Source: Porticoccaceae bacterium
GTDB taxonomy: Bacteria > Pseudomonadota > Gammaproteobacteria > Pseudomonadales > Porticoccaceae
Assembly: GCA_017858135.1 (NCBI GenBank)
Contig: JAFMBY010000007.1
Location: 1 to 50,870, forward strand
Direction: 5' to 3'
Length of the DNA: 50,870 nucleotides
The notes below the pieces were generated by a model, which was not told the origin of the DNA, did no database searches, and saw nothing but the letters and a program-made list of their open reading frames with translations. Every line of letters starts with the position of its first letter. Position 1 is the first letter of the stretch. Below are positions 26,400 to 36,027 of this stretch, in pieces. The translations under genes were made by a program, and so were the position numbers.

Positions 26400-26957
26400 A
26401 TGGATCACTCTTTTCGCACACACCTTCGCTCTCATAAAGGCATCTCTCCAAAATTGGGTCAGCGCGTTTATGTTGACCCTGCAGCAACCGTTATTGGCGA
26501 CGTCCATCTTGGCGATGATGCCTCAGTGTGGCCTGGTGCGGTTATTCGCGGCGACATGCATTCGATCAGAGTCGGCGCTAGATCGAACGTGCAAGACAAT
26601 GCGGTTTTGCACATCACTCATGCCAGCGACTTTAATCCCGGCGGCTGGCCACTACAGATTGGTGATGATGTCGTGATAGGTCACCGCGCAGTGCTTCACG
26701 GCTGTACGGTGGGCAACCGAGTTTTGATTGGCAATGGCGCGATTGTTAATGACGGGGCAATTATTCAGGACGAAGTGATTGTCGGTGCCGGTTGCATGGT
26801 GCCGCCAGGAAAAACACTCGCCAGCGGTTTTGTCTATGTTGGCAATCCCTGCAAACAGATGCGCGCGTTGTCCGACAGCGAAAAATCTTTTTTCACCTAC
26901 TCCCCCGCCAACTACGTGAAATTAAAAGATCAATATCTCAGCGAACAACAGCAATAG
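26400..26957 (+). CDS. Gamma-carbonic anhydrase family protein (YrdA-like)
   Basis: Left-handed beta-helix trimer with a metal site between subunits. From ATG 26400 it has 185 residues, as E. coli YrdA (184). Hexapeptide repeats run from about 25 to 150 (GDVHLG, IRVGARSNVQD, VVIGHRAVLHGCTVG, VLIGNGAIVND). The three zinc histidines are His71 (AVLHI), His95 (IGHRA) and His100 (VLHGC). Members of this subgroup bind zinc or iron, but carbonic anhydrase activity has not been shown for all of them. In Pseudomonas a carbonic anhydrase gene is also found near the cox cluster. It converges with aroE, 11 bp apart. Confidence 0.9.
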   Translation: MDHSFRTHLRSHKGISPKLGQRVYVDPAATVIGDVHLGDDASVWPGAVIRGDMHSIRVGARSNVQDNAVLHITHASDFNPGGWPLQIGDDVVIGHRAVLHGCTVGNRVLIGNGAIVNDGAIIQDEVIVGAGCMVPPGKTLASGFVYVGNPCKQMRALSDSEKSFFTYSPANYVKLKDQYLSEQQQ

Positions 26958-26968
26958 ATAGCCGACCT

Positions 26969-27787
26969 TCATAAGGCTTGGCGCTGTGATTTGATCACCG
27001 GTCCAGTCTTGGGCCTGACGTGACGCCAGATATAAAACGACTCTGCAGCCTGCTCTACCAGCATGCCTAAACCATCTGCTGTCTTTGCGCCCTGGCGTTT
27101 TCCCCACTTCATAAAGGGCGTCGGCTGTTCGGCGTAGAGCATATCGTAGCAAGCTGACTCCGCAGCAAGCAGGTCATCGGGCAGCGGCGGCAGGCCTCCG
27201 GTAAGGCCGGCACTGGTACCATTTATGACTAGATCAAACTCCTGACCGGGCAACATATCAAAGCCGCAGCCAAGAATATAACCCAGCTCGGCAAAGCCCT
27301 TGGATAACTGTAAAGCCTTATCCAGAGTACGATTGGCAATCACCACATGCTGTGGCTGCTCCGCCATCAGCGGCTCTAAAATGCCGCGAACAGCACCACC
27401 AGCTCCCAACACCAGCACGCGCTTGGCGCGAACCTGCCAGCCGAGATTGTGCACCATGTCGGTAACCATACCGACGCCGTCGGTAGTGTCGCCAATCACC
27501 GTTCCATCCTCTTGCAAGGTTAGGGTATTGACCGCACCCGCATGTCTCGCACGCGGCGTTAATCGCGCGGCATAAGAATAGGCGTCCTGCTTAAAGGGGA
27601 CAGTCACATTAAGACCTTTGCCGCCAGCGGCAAAGAACGCGTCTGCCGCTGGATCAAAACCACCGATATCCACTTGCTGCTTGGTATAGCTCAGCGCTTG
27701 CCCGGTCTCGAACGCAAAAGCCGTGTGGATCTGCGGTGATCGGCTGTGTGAAATAGGATTGCCAAAAACGGCATATTTGTCGACCAT
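26969..27787 (-). CDS. aroE: Shikimate dehydrogenase
   Basis: NADPH-dependent reduction of 3-dehydroshikimate in aromatic amino acid synthesis. The 272 residues fit AroE. Substrate motifs YAVFGNPISHSRSP and LNVTVPFKQDAY (catalytic Lys66) plus Asp103 in GDTTDGVG are present, and the NADP-binding loop is VLVLGAGGAVRGI. The start lies 1 bp after the hemF stop (TGA-C-ATG), so translation is coupled. The order tsaC-hemF-aroE matches Pseudomonas except that qor is absent. Confidence 0.96.
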   Translation of the reverse strand: MVDKYAVFGNPISHSRSPQIHTAFAFETGQALSYTKQQVDIGGFDPAADAFFAAGGKGLNVTVPFKQDAYSYAARLTPRARHAGAVNTLTLQEDGTVIGDTTDGVGMVTDMVHNLGWQVRAKRVLVLGAGGAVRGILEPLMAEQPQHVVIANRTLDKALQLSKGFAELGYILGCGFDMLPGQEFDLVINGTSAGLTGGLPPLPDDLLAAESACYDMLYAEQPTPFMKWGKRQGAKTADGLGMLVEQAAESFYIWRHVRPKTGPVIKSQRQAL

Positions 27788-27788
27788 G

Positions 27789-29265
<1,477 letters not shown>

Positions 29266-29282
29266 GAGATAATTATCCGTTT

Positions 29283-29432
29283 TTAAATTTGCTTGTAGCG
29301 CCGCATCTTTGACAATAATTGCTTGTCGGCGCGTTCTTTAAGTAGCTTGTCGAGCCTAGACGAAACGTCAACAGGCCCTAGGCAGCGCAGGCTACCGGAA
29401 GTTTTAAAGCGACGCAATAGTTGCCAGAGCAC
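29283..29432 (-). CDS. Possible small basic ORF between dprA and tsaC
   Basis: A minus-strand frame in the 193-bp gap can be read from GTG 29432 for 49 codons to TAA. The peptide is rich in Arg, Lys and Leu (LWQLLRRFKTSGSL, then RLDKLLKERADKQLL). There is no Shine-Dalgarno and I do not recognise it. It may be chance, a remnant, or a real small protein. Confidence 0.2.
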   Translation of the reverse strand: MLWQLLRRFKTSGSLRCLGPVDVSSRLDKLLKERADKQLLSKMRRYKQI

Positions 29433-29458
29433 AGTATTAATCCAGCTTATGTGGGTGT

Positions 29459-30583
29459 TTATCTCATTCGCTGATAGATTCCATTGCGGCTTTCAACCAG
29501 GTCTTTTATCTCCAAAGCAACCAGCAAACGAGACAGCTCAGCAACCGAAAATGAGCCATCTTTTATGAGACTATCCATATCCCTAGGCTCAAAGCCAAGT
29601 TGTGACAAAAGCTTTAATTCGTCCGCATCGAGCTTTTTGTGCACAGCTGATACTGGCATTGTTTGCATCAGAGAAGGTGAAGTATTCAACGCTAAACCAC
29701 CCAGCGCAGCCGCTAGCTGCTCGACAATATCTTGGGCTTTTTCTACAAGATGAGCACCCTGCTTGATCAATTGATGGCAACCACGACTCTGAGGGTTATG
29801 AATAGAGCCCGGAATGGCAAACACTTCGCGATCTTGCTCCACTGCATAACGTGCTGTGATTAACGACCCGCTTTTTAGCGCTGCCTCCACCACCAGAACC
29901 CCTAAGCTAAGGCCGCTGATAATGCGGTTTCTGCTGGGGAAATGTGTGGCCAGCGGCTTGGTTGCGGGCTCAAATTCTGTGATCAGAGTACCGCCCTGAT
30001 CAATGATTTGCTCTGCCAGTTTAAGGTGGGCACGGGGATAAACAGCATCGATGCCGGTGGCCATTACCGCGATGGTTTTGCCTCCCGCATCAAGTGCCCC
30101 GCAGTGGGCGGCGCCATCCACACCATGAGCAAGCCCACTGGTAATCACAAACCCGCCATCAGCCAGATATTGACTCCAGGTTCGCGCATTGTCAGCACCC
30201 CCGCGAGTCATACGACGGCTGCCGACTATCGCTATCTGTGGGAGGTGCAGATTTTCGATGTTGCCACGCAGATAAAGCAGGCAGGGAGCGCCGACAATCT
30301 GTCTTAAACTATCCGGGTAGTCCGAACTGGTGATCGGGATGATTCGAGCCATACAGTTTTCAGCACGCTGCTCAATGCTTTCCACCGACTGGCGCCAGTT
30401 CGCTTGATCATATTGATAGCGAAGATTCTGCAGCAGGGGGTGAAATGACTCCGGATAATCGTCGAGAGACTGCTCAAAAATGGCGCAATAACTGTTGCTC
30501 TGCTCAAGTAGCTGACGCTGAAATTTCGCGGTGAATTTGTCTAACTGCTGCGATACCAGCGCATAGTGACATTCCTTGTCCAC
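29459..30583 (-). CDS. dprA: DNA-processing protein DprA (Smf)
   Basis: Binds incoming single-stranded DNA and loads RecA during natural transformation. In 374 residues it has a helical N-terminal region, a Rossmann-like core (IAIVGSRRMTRGG, VITSGLAHGVDGAAH, TGIDAVYPRAH, THFPSRNRIISGLS and SGSLITARYAVEQ) and a C-terminal winged-helix (from about 315). It sits between the TsaP-like gene and tsaC, as in Pseudomonas. The window shows no other competence gene, so competence is not proven. Confidence 0.94.
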   Translation of the reverse strand: MDKECHYALVSQQLDKFTAKFQRQLLEQSNSYCAIFEQSLDDYPESFHPLLQNLRYQYDQANWRQSVESIEQRAENCMARIIPITSSDYPDSLRQIVGAPCLLYLRGNIENLHLPQIAIVGSRRMTRGGADNARTWSQYLADGGFVITSGLAHGVDGAAHCGALDAGGKTIAVMATGIDAVYPRAHLKLAEQIIDQGGTLITEFEPATKPLATHFPSRNRIISGLSLGVLVVEAALKSGSLITARYAVEQDREVFAIPGSIHNPQSRGCHQLIKQGAHLVEKAQDIVEQLAAALGGLALNTSPSLMQTMPVSAVHKKLDADELKLLSQLGFEPRDMDSLIKDGSFSVAELSRLLVALEIKDLVESRNGIYQRMR

Positions 30584-30639
30584 GCGATGCTCCTTATTCC
30601 CTGCTTTAATTTCACTCCGCGATAACAGCCTAATCGGCG

Positions 30640-31680
30640 TTAGGGATTACGCAGAATATCACCTACATCAATTTGCCGATCTGCTTGCATAACCAGACCA
30701 AAACTCATTTTCTCATAAGTATAAAAGACCATTAATAAACCGATACGCTCATCGGGTAAGCGAATTCGCTCGCTGGCAATACGGTCTTTAACTAAATCGC
30801 CGCGCTTGAAAATTGCCAGCGTGTCGCCTGCCCGCAAGCCATCTCGGTCGCCGCGGTTGATGGCGACAACATCCAAGGCGCCAGCATTGCGGACGCCATC
30901 TTCAATATTCAGCACCGAGGCACTGATCACTGATTGCGGCGCACGCGGGTAAAAGGTCGACGCCAGAGTGCGTTCTTCACCAAACAGTAGGCGATCGTTG
31001 ATACGAATCTCACCGTCGGCGCGGCTAACTGTCAGGGTCGCAACATCGTCTTTCACTGCTTTGATCCTGGCGGCTCCCACATCCATGGCTCTGATACCGA
31101 GCAATTCGCCACTATCTGCATCGACGTAGGGTTCGCCGCGGCGATAGATTGCATAATGCAAGCGCTTGGCGATGAAGTCGCCGCGAGCATAGAAATCATC
31201 ACTCATACCGACCAGTATGCGCCGTTCCGAGCCGCCGATCACATAAGGCGCAGCGCTGAGAGTCGCGTCGTCTGTGACGCGGGTTCTGGATAAGAAGGTG
31301 TCGATAATATCCAGGGGCAGGGCGCTGATAGCCTCCGCACGATCGAGGCTGCGAATCTCTGGCGAAAGCTTTACCTCGCGAGTCCGGCTGACTTTGAGCT
31401 GGGGCACTCCGTCGACATAGACCAAGGTGATGACATCCCCGGGATAGATCAGATGCGGGTTGTCGATTTGTTGATTGGCGTGCCAGATTTCAGGCCACAT
31501 CCAGGGATTTTGTAAGAATAAAGCTGATATGTCCCAAAGGGTGTCACCGCTTTTAACGGTGTAGCTAGTGGGAACATTTTCATTGATCAGAACAGTTTGA
31601 TTAGAGAAGCTCGGGGTGCTAACCAGACTAGTGAATAGCACAGCTGCCAGCAGCGCTGTGCCGAATCCGAATTTTTTCAT
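30640..31680 (-). CDS. LysM-domain periplasmic protein, TsaP-like
   Basis: A 346-residue exported protein with a signal peptide ending near SFSNQ (about 27), one LysM domain at about 39-87 (YTVKSGDTLWDISALF, NPHLIYPGDVITL), and a long C-terminal beta-rich part. By neighbourhood (upstream of dprA, divergent from def) and length it corresponds to Pseudomonas PA0020, which I recall as TsaP, a peptidoglycan-binding partner of the type IV pilus secretin. AAGGA precedes the start. The role in pili is inferred. Confidence 0.85.
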   Translation of the reverse strand: MKKFGFGTALLAAVLFTSLVSTPSFSNQTVLINENVPTSYTVKSGDTLWDISALFLQNPWMWPEIWHANQQIDNPHLIYPGDVITLVYVDGVPQLKVSRTREVKLSPEIRSLDRAEAISALPLDIIDTFLSRTRVTDDATLSAAPYVIGGSERRILVGMSDDFYARGDFIAKRLHYAIYRRGEPYVDADSGELLGIRAMDVGAARIKAVKDDVATLTVSRADGEIRINDRLLFGEERTLASTFYPRAPQSVISASVLNIEDGVRNAGALDVVAINRGDRDGLRAGDTLAIFKRGDLVKDRIASERIRLPDERIGLLMVFYTYEKMSFGLVMQADRQIDVGDILRNP

Positions 31681-31713
31681 ATGCCTGAGTCCTTTCTCCG
31701 GACAGGGTTAGTG

Positions 31714-31719
31714 TATAAT
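31714..31719 (+). promoter_or_regulatory. Consensus -10 (TATAAT) upstream of def
   Basis: TATAAT in GTGTATAATTTC lies in the divergent lysM/def gap. The -35 at 17 bp is weak. If used, the def leader would be about 100 nt and would contain the tRNA-Lys-like segment. Confidence 0.4.
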
Positions 31720-31765
31720 TTCATCATTGTCTGGTGGTGCAGAAAAAGTTACTGATGAAAAGTGC

Positions 31766-31800
31766 CGCCGGGTTAGCCTAATGGTAGCAGTGCTTTTAAC
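31766..31800 (+). pseudogene. tRNA-Lys-like 5' half (decayed or tRNA-mimicking)
   Basis: The leader of def contains, in order, GTTAGC, TGGTAG, CAGT and CTTTTAA. These are the D-arm and anticodon-loop blocks of bacterial tRNA-Lys(UUU), with small gaps between them. The run then breaks into nine T; no variable loop, T-arm (GGTTCGA) or CCA end follows. It cannot be a functional tRNA. It may be a remnant or a structured leader. Confidence 0.4.
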
Positions 31801-31828
31801 TTTTTTTTAGAATTTCGTCACATTCACT

Positions 31829-32335
31829 ATGGCAATATTAAAGATACTCGAGTTCCCAGATCCACGACTGCGGACCGTCGCCAAGCCGGTCACTGACGTC
31901 GACGAGACGATTAAACGTCTTGTTAGCGATATGTTTGAGACCATGAAATCGGCACAGGGTATTGGCTTAGCGGCCTCTCAGGTTAACGTCCACCTGCGCG
32001 TTATTGTCATGAACCTAGGTGACGATGACATCGGCCAGCGAGTGTTTATCAACCCAGAAATCGAGGTCCTCGACGGCAGTATTACCCCCTATGACGAAGG
32101 CTGCCTTTCGGTTCCGGGATTTTATGAAACCGTCGATCGCCCTGCGCATGTCATGATTCGCGCACTCGATGGCGAGGGCAAGGCCTTTGAAGAGGAAGCT
32201 CACGGCTTGCTGGCAGTCTGCATACAGCACGAAATCGACCATCTTGAGGGCAAGTTGTTTGTCGACTATCTGTCGCCATTTAAACGCCAGCGCATTCGCA
32301 AGAAACTTGAAAAAATCCACCGTCAGAATGCATAG
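31829..32335 (+). CDS. def: Peptide deformylase
   Basis: Fe2+/Zn2+ hydrolase that removes formyl from nascent proteins. It has 168 residues, with motif 1 GIGLAASQV (45-53), motif 2 EGCLSVPG (Cys92) and motif 3 QHEIDHLEG (His134, Glu135, His138). First gene of def-fmt-rsmB-trkA-trkH. The ATG has no evident Shine-Dalgarno and follows a T-rich stretch. Confidence 0.97.
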   Translation: MAILKILEFPDPRLRTVAKPVTDVDETIKRLVSDMFETMKSAQGIGLAASQVNVHLRVIVMNLGDDDIGQRVFINPEIEVLDGSITPYDEGCLSVPGFYETVDRPAHVMIRALDGEGKAFEEEAHGLLAVCIQHEIDHLEGKLFVDYLSPFKRQRIRKKLEKIHRQNA

Positions 32336-32347
32336 GATGTTTTTAGC

Positions 32348-33286
32348 TTGAGAGTACTATTCGCAGGAACGCCAGACTTCGCCGCGGCACACCTGCAGGC
32401 TTTGCTCGACTCTCCAGAGCACTCAGTGATCGCAGTTTATACCCAACCTGATCGACCCGCCGGCCGCGGAAAAAAATTAACCCCCAGTCCGGTCAAAAAA
32501 CTCGCCCTCGACAATGATCTTCCCGTCATGCAACCCCAGTCCCTAAAAGACCCAGAGCAACAGCGTCTGCTCGCCGAGCTTCGGGCAGATATTATGGTGG
32601 TGGTAGCCTACGGCCTTATTTTGCCGCAACAGGTATTGGATACACCGCGCCTTGGCTGCATCAATGTTCACGCTTCGATTTTGCCGCGCTGGCGTGGGGC
32701 GGCGCCCATTCAGCGGGCTATTGAAGCGGGTGATCGGGAGACCGGCGTCACCATCATGCAAATGGATGCCGGCCTCGACACCGGCGCCATGTTAACTGTT
32801 TCGCGCTGCACGATTAATCCCCGTGAAACCAGTGCGACCCTACACCGTAAGTTAGAACATCTCGGCGCACCCGCGCTCCTGCACACCTTAGGTAGCCTAG
32901 CAGCTGGCAGCGCCGTGGCTGTGAGTCAAGATGATCAACTCAGCTGCTATGCGGCGAAAATTGACAAATCCGAAGCGCTGATCGACTGGTCTCAATCAGC
33001 GTTGACATTAGACCATCGGATTCGCGCCTTTAATCCTTTTCCAGCCGCCTACACCACATTGGGCGAGTTGCGTATCAAAATTTGGCAAGCCGAGCCTGCC
33101 GCGGAGGCAAGCCTTTCGCCAGGTCAGATTATCGCTGCTAATCACTCTGGATTACTGGTCCGTTGTGGCGAGCGATCGCTACTTGTAACCGAAATACAGC
33201 TGCCTGGAAAATCGCGTATGGCGGTATCTGAAGTACTAAAGTCCCGTGGCGAGTTGTTCGCACCCCTGACACAGCTAGGCGCCTGA
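32348..33286 (+). CDS. fmt: Methionyl-tRNA formyltransferase
   Basis: Formylates Met-tRNAi using 10-formyl-THF. It starts at TTG 32348: AGGA lies 9 bp upstream, overlapping the def stop, and MRVLFAGTPDF is the invariant N-terminus, so the rare start is well supported. It has 312 residues. Catalytic residues Asn106 and His108 (GCINVHASILPRWRG) and Asp144 (MDAGLDTGAM) are present, as is the C-terminal OB-like tRNA-binding domain (about 205-312). Its TGA overlaps the rsmB ATG (ATGA-type junction, 1 bp). Confidence 0.97.
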   Translation: MRVLFAGTPDFAAAHLQALLDSPEHSVIAVYTQPDRPAGRGKKLTPSPVKKLALDNDLPVMQPQSLKDPEQQRLLAELRADIMVVVAYGLILPQQVLDTPRLGCINVHASILPRWRGAAPIQRAIEAGDRETGVTIMQMDAGLDTGAMLTVSRCTINPRETSATLHRKLEHLGAPALLHTLGSLAAGSAVAVSQDDQLSCYAAKIDKSEALIDWSQSALTLDHRIRAFNPFPAAYTTLGELRIKIWQAEPAAEASLSPGQIIAANHSGLLVRCGERSLLVTEIQLPGKSRMAVSEVLKSRGELFAPLTQLGA

Positions 33287-34590
33287 TGAATACCCGCGCT
33301 GCTGTCGCTGAGGTCATTGCCCAGGTCCTGCGCGGCAAGTCACTGTCCGCACTGCTGCCAGAGTACGCCAGCAAGGTGGCTGAAAAAGACATTGGCCTGT
33401 TTAAGGAGCTCTGCTTCGGCACGTTGCGCTGGTATCCCGCGATTGAACTGTTGTTGCAGGAGCTGATGCAAAAGCCGATGCGAGAGAAAGAGTATGAGGT
33501 TCAGGGACTGCTGGCCTGTGGACTCTATCAACTGATGTATACACGCGTTGCCGATCATGCGGCAATCAATGAAACCGTTGCCGCGGTTACCAAGCTCAAG
33601 CGGCCCTGGGCAAAAGCGCTGGTCAACGCCGTACTGAGGAATTTTCAGCGCCAGCGAGCGGAGCTGGAAGCCAAACTGGCTAAAAACCCTGTTTTCGTTC
33701 GCGCTCACCCACAGTGGTTGCTCGACAGCCTTTTTAGCTGCTGGGGATCCGAGATCGCAATCGACATTATTGCTGCTAACAACCAGCAAGCGCCGATGGC
33801 CTTGCGGGTTAATGCACTAAAGGGATCTCGAGATGATTATCTGCAACAGCTAAATGCCACCAATATCGCCGCCCAAGCAACTCAATTCAGCGAGCAGGGC
33901 ATACTGCTGCAAGCAGCAACGGATGTCTCTGAGCTGCCAGGCTTTAGCGATGGCTCGGTCAGTGTTCAAGATGAGGCGGCTCAGTTAGCAGCGACGTTGC
34001 TAGAGCTCAAACCCAATCAGCGAGTTCTCGATGCCTGCTGCGCGCCCGGCGGTAAAACCTGTCATATTCTCGAGACACAAGCAAACCTCAGCAAGGTGGT
34101 TGCCGTGGAGCTGGAAGGTCGGCGCATGCAGCGGGTAGAGGAAAATCTCCAGCGCCTTGGGCTGAACGCCGAGTTGGTCGTGGCCGATGCCAGTGCAACT
34201 GAAAACTGGTGGGGCGGAGACTCTTTCCAGCGAATTCTTCTCGATGCTCCCTGTTCAGCTAGCGGTGTTATTCGCCGTCACCCGGATATCAAACTACTGC
34301 GCAAACCGACGGATATTGGTAAGCTAGCCGCATTGCAATTGCACCTTTTACGCAGCCTTTGGCAGACTTTAGAAGAGAACGGCATTTTATTGTATGCAAC
34401 CTGCTCGGTTCTGCCGCTGGAAAACGATCAAGTGATCGAGAAGTTTTTAGCTGAAGCGCCTGATGCCGTTCTATACAGTATAGAAGCGCAGTGGGGAATG
34501 AAGACAGATTTTGGGCGGCAGCTGTTCCCCACGATCAATGGCAATGACGGGTTTTATTACTCGCGGTTGCGTAAAACAAGTCAGACGTAA
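33286..34590 (+). CDS. rsmB: 16S rRNA (cytosine-967-C5)-methyltransferase
   Basis: Makes m5C967 in 16S rRNA. It has 434 residues: a NusB-like N-terminal RNA-binding domain (about 1-135, RVADHAAINETV) and a Rossmann SAM domain with DACCAPGGKT (249-258), DAPCSASG (catalytic-pair Cys323) and YATCSVLP (Cys373). Translation is coupled to fmt through the 1-bp stop/start overlap. Confidence 0.97.
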   Translation: MNTRAAVAEVIAQVLRGKSLSALLPEYASKVAEKDIGLFKELCFGTLRWYPAIELLLQELMQKPMREKEYEVQGLLACGLYQLMYTRVADHAAINETVAAVTKLKRPWAKALVNAVLRNFQRQRAELEAKLAKNPVFVRAHPQWLLDSLFSCWGSEIAIDIIAANNQQAPMALRVNALKGSRDDYLQQLNATNIAAQATQFSEQGILLQAATDVSELPGFSDGSVSVQDEAAQLAATLLELKPNQRVLDACCAPGGKTCHILETQANLSKVVAVELEGRRMQRVEENLQRLGLNAELVVADASATENWWGGDSFQRILLDAPCSASGVIRRHPDIKLLRKPTDIGKLAALQLHLLRSLWQTLEENGILLYATCSVLPLENDQVIEKFLAEAPDAVLYSIEAQWGMKTDFGRQLFPTINGNDGFYYSRLRKTSQT

Positions 34591-34613
34591 ACGGATAACA
34601 AGCCGGAATAATA

Positions 34614-35996
34614 ATGAAAATAATAATTGTTGGCGCAGGGCAGGTTGGCGGTACTCTCGCAGAAAATCTGGCCCGCGAGTACAACGATATAACCGTTGTT
34701 GACATCAACGAAGGCACGCTGCGCGCGTTGCAGGACCGCCTCGATATTCGCACCGTCGTCGGCACCGGATCACATCCGGACGTACTGGTTAATGCGGGTA
34801 TAGAAGAGGCCGATATGCTGGTGGCAGTGACCAACAGCGACGAGATTAATATTATCGCTTGTCAGGTGGCCTACTCACTATTTCACACCCCCACTAAGAT
34901 TGCTCGCATCCGCGCTCGCAACTACACCAATCCCAAATACAAAGAAAAACTCTTCAACGACAAACATATGCCGGTGGATGTCATGATCACCCCAGAAATG
35001 GTGGTCAAAGATTACATTCAAAAATTAATCGAACAGCCGGGCGCTCTACAAGTATTGGATTTCGCCGACGGCGCTATTCAGCTGGTCGGCTTGCGTGCCG
35101 TCAAAGACAGTCCTTTAGTCGGTCAACAGTTGCGTACATTGAAAGAGCATATGCCCGATGCAGACGCGAGAGTGGCAGCCGTATTTGGCAAAAGTGGTGC
35201 GATCTTCCCAACCGGCGATACGGTCATTGAAGATGGCGATGAGGTTTTCTTTGTCGCGGCGAAAAAGAACATTCGCAAGGTGATGAGCGAACTGCGCCGC
35301 CTGGAAAAGCCCTATCACCGCTTGATGATTGCCGGCGGTGGCAATATTGGTTTCAGTCTGGCTAAGGCGCTAGAAAAAGACTACAACATCAAAATTATTG
35401 AGTATTCCACTCAGCGCGCCAGACACCTCTCAGAAAAACTCAATAAAAGTGTGGTACTCAACGGCTCGGCAACAGATCAAGAGCTATTGCTGGACGAGAA
35501 TATCGACAAGACCGATGTCTTCCTCGCGCTGACCAACGATGATGAAGTGAACATTATGGCGTCGCTACTGGCGAAAAAGCTCGGCGCTCGCAAGGTGATG
35601 ACACTGATTAATAATCCGGTCTACGCCGACCTAATGCAGGGCGGGGTGATTGATATCGCCATCTCACCACAGCAGGCGACCACCAGTTCACTGCTCTCCC
35701 ACGTTCGCCAAGGCGATATGGTTTGTGTGCACTCACTGCGCCGTGGTGCTGCGGAAGCGCTCGAGATTATTGTTCACGGCGACGAAAAAAGCTCCAAGGT
35801 TGTGGGCCGAGCCATTGGCGATATTAAATCGCCACCCGGTGCGACGCTGGCAGCACTGGTTCGCAATGGTGAAGTACTGATCGCACACCATGACACGGTG
35901 ATCCAGACGGGCGACCACGTGATTGTCTTCGTGGTCGATAAAGCCAACACCAAAGCGATAGAAAAACTGTTTGCCGTGGGCTTCACATTTTTTTAG
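34614..35996 (+). CDS. trkA: Trk potassium uptake system NAD-binding protein TrkA
   Basis: Cytosolic gating ring of the Trk K+ importer, 460 residues (E. coli 458). It has two RCK halves, each with a Rossmann nucleotide site (IIIVGAGQVGGTLAE at about 2-16; LMIAGGGNIGFSLAK at about 238-252) followed by a TrkA_C domain. GGAA precedes the ATG. It lies 23 bp after rsmB and 31 bp before trkH, so both transporter parts are made together. Confidence 0.97.
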   Translation: MKIIIVGAGQVGGTLAENLAREYNDITVVDINEGTLRALQDRLDIRTVVGTGSHPDVLVNAGIEEADMLVAVTNSDEINIIACQVAYSLFHTPTKIARIRARNYTNPKYKEKLFNDKHMPVDVMITPEMVVKDYIQKLIEQPGALQVLDFADGAIQLVGLRAVKDSPLVGQQLRTLKEHMPDADARVAAVFGKSGAIFPTGDTVIEDGDEVFFVAAKKNIRKVMSELRRLEKPYHRLMIAGGGNIGFSLAKALEKDYNIKIIEYSTQRARHLSEKLNKSVVLNGSATDQELLLDENIDKTDVFLALTNDDEVNIMASLLAKKLGARKVMTLINNPVYADLMQGGVIDIAISPQQATTSSLLSHVRQGDMVCVHSLRRGAAEALEIIVHGDEKSSKVVGRAIGDIKSPPGATLAALVRNGEVLIAHHDTVIQTGDHVIVFVVDKANTKAIEKLFAVGFTFF

Positions 35997-36027
35997 AACA
36001 TCTGCATCTTTTAAGGCGTAGCCGCTA

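Noticed and set aside
31740-31828. A complete tRNA gene before def
   Set aside because: Only D-arm and anticodon-loop-like blocks are present; the T arm, variable loop and acceptor 3' strand are missing and the sequence dissolves into a T-run.
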